The notes beneath the pieces were generated by a model. It was not told where the DNA came from. It did no database searches and worked only from the letters and a program-made list of their open reading frames with translations. Below, piece by piece: positions 63,167-64,000 of a stretch of DNA of 64,000 nucleotides. Each line of letters starts with the position of its first letter. Position 1 is the first letter of the stretch. The translations under genes were made by a program, and so were the position numbers. The stretch comes from Echinicola strongylocentroti (lineage in GTDB: Bacteria; Bacteroidota; Bacteroidia; Cytophagales; Cyclobacteriaceae), in NCBI RefSeq assembly GCF_003260975.1, contig NZ_CP030041.1:6188145-6252144 (forward strand), in the 5' to 3' direction.

Positions 63167-64000
63167 GCACGATAACCAATCATATCGTCCACAAAGTACT
63201 GGTCCAGCTCCACATTGACGATCAGCAAACAGCTATGAATATCCAAAACCAAGTCGCAGCTTTTGTCCATAACGAGCTATTTCCACTCCTAGAGGAATAC
63301 TTTTCTGACTTGGAGCAAATACTGAAAGGAAATCATTTGCAGGTCTCCGAGCTCAATATTGAACTTCATAGTCCCAAACAACTATTTGGTTCCATAGGAC
63401 GGACCACCAATAAGCTCGCTGTAGACCATCTCTTGAACCAATTTCGGCAGCAGGTGGAGCAGCAATTGCGGCAATGGAGCAGAACAATCCGGTCCAGTTC
63501 CGTCATAGAGGGTAGTATGACCAAACCAATCCGTTCACTTAATGTCGTGAATGGAAGGGAGAAGCCATCTGAAAATACTCCTTCAGACCTGACTTCAAGT
63601 CAGCGGATGGTGCAGTCGATCATCTATATAATGGAACACGGGCACAGGCCATGGTGGCTAGGAGAACATGAAAAGGTGACGTTTTTCTCCCAGTGGAATA
63701 CAATGGATGCTACTATAAAGGATAGCTTTAAGCAGCCGGCACTGCAAGGTTTCTTTAAAAACCTGCCCTATCAGCCCAATGTACTTAAGCGACTAATCGA
63801 CCAATTTTCTAATGATCAATTGGGGAAAATATATCATGAATTGATGAATAGCAATGCTGAATTAACCTCAATTCAACTTTATAAAACATTGGTCAATCGT
63901 GTTTCATCAAGTAAGTTCAGGATGACGTTTTGGCGGATGGTTTTTGGGACGTTCTCTAAGACGTATTTTGACAAAAATCATATAGAGCAAGCTCAAAATC
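63163..64000 (+). CDS. eCIS tape-measure protein, 3' end outside window (Pvc14-like)
   Basis: The frame starts with GTG at 63163, overlapping the preceding TGA (GTGA), and stays open to the window end for 279 codons. The opening ITNHIVHKVLVQLHIDDQQT, then AAFVHNELFPLLEEYFSDL and LNIELHSPKQLFGS, is the characteristic start of contractile-injection-system tape-measure proteins. These set tube length, link to baseplate, and are typically long and variable behind a conserved head. The visible part continues with QRMVQSIIYIMEHGHRPWWL and helices. No in-frame ATG occurs before 63235, so the GTG start is favoured by the overlap. Confidence 0.9.
   Translation, partial: MSTITNHIVHKVLVQLHIDDQQTAMNIQNQVAAFVHNELFPLLEEYFSDLEQILKGNHLQVSELNIELHSPKQLFGSIGRTTNKLAVDHLLNQFRQQVEQQLRQWSRTIRSSSVIEGSMTKPIRSLNVVNGREKPSENTPSDLTSSQRMVQSIIYIMEHGHRPWWLGEHEKVTFFSQWNTMDATIKDSFKQPALQGFFKNLPYQPNVLKRLIDQFSNDQLGKIYHELMNSNAELTSIQLYKTLVNRVSSSKFRMTFWRMVFGTFSKTYFDKNHIEQAQN

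Noticed and set aside
44773..64000. Type VI secretion system or contractile prophage
   Set aside because: No TssJLM/TssK-type membrane complex or phage capsid, terminase or lysis genes are visible. DUF4255, DUF5908 and the CIS-type tape measure point to an eCIS.
1..64000. CRISPR array
   Set aside because: No regularly spaced direct repeats of 20-40 bases with unique spacers were seen anywhere in the window.

Overview
The window reads as chromosomal DNA of a marine-type Bacteroidota, most likely order Cytophagales and close to Cyclobacteriaceae (Echinicola/Algoriphagus/Cyclobacterium-like). This is inferred from SusC/SusD and FecR/ECF-sigma modules, GH92 mannosidases, a DUF6909 protein, promoter motifs of the Bacteroidota TAnnTTTG type, and a Bacteroidota-style contractile injection system. 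No rRNA, tRNA, CRISPR array or intact insertion sequence was seen.

Region 1 (1-9032, + strand) is a sugar-catabolic cluster. It holds two GH92 alpha-mannosidases (the first cut by the window edge), a secreted six-hairpin glycosidase, a ROK sugar kinase, a FucP-like MFS sugar transporter, a GntR/UTRA regulator and a lipoprotein GH92. The genes fit mannoside trimming outside the cytoplasm, import of the freed sugar, phosphorylation, and control by a phospho-sugar sensing repressor.

Region 2 (9175-22818, mostly - strand) is mixed. It has a five-PAS/two-GAF sensor that stops after a DHp helix with no ATPase domain, a RhuM/Fic-fold protein, a decayed small gene, MnmE, a secreted thioredoxin-like protein, a VOC protein, and a complete RND efflux operon (outer-membrane factor, adaptor, pump) with a perfect inverted repeat upstream.

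Region 3 (23008-32150, - strand) is a SusCD locus governed by an ECF sigma/FecR pair. It carries two tandem secreted endonuclease/exonuclease/phosphatase-fold hydrolases instead of glycosidases. Its SusC gene is interrupted by a single-base frameshift.

Region 4 (32513-44259) holds an outer-membrane barrel protein, a TlpA-like thioredoxin, an LtaS-like alkaline-phosphatase-superfamily membrane enzyme divergent from a small methyltransferase, a PA0069-type radical SAM protein with a DUF3253 protein, MsrA, a DUF6909/nucleosidase-like protein and a DEAD-box helicase. A roughly 205-bp imperfect inverted-repeat element at 39630-39836 has a second, partial copy in opposite orientation at 12505-12620.

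Region 5 (44773-64000, + strand, running off the edge) is an extracellular contractile injection system (eCIS) operon. The order is DUF4255 cap protein, unknown protein, sheath, two tube proteins, DUF5908 protein, CIS_tube/LysM protein, VgrG-like spike, PAAR tip, gp25 wedge, two large baseplate-wedge proteins, a 1437-residue protein with duplicated Ig/PKD modules in the tail-fibre position, and the start of a tape-measure protein. The AAA ATPase and any toxin cargo would lie beyond the right edge. This is the most interesting system in the window. The eCIS class is known, but the very large sheath insertion, the unknown protein beside the cap gene and the Ig/PKD protein look distinctive.
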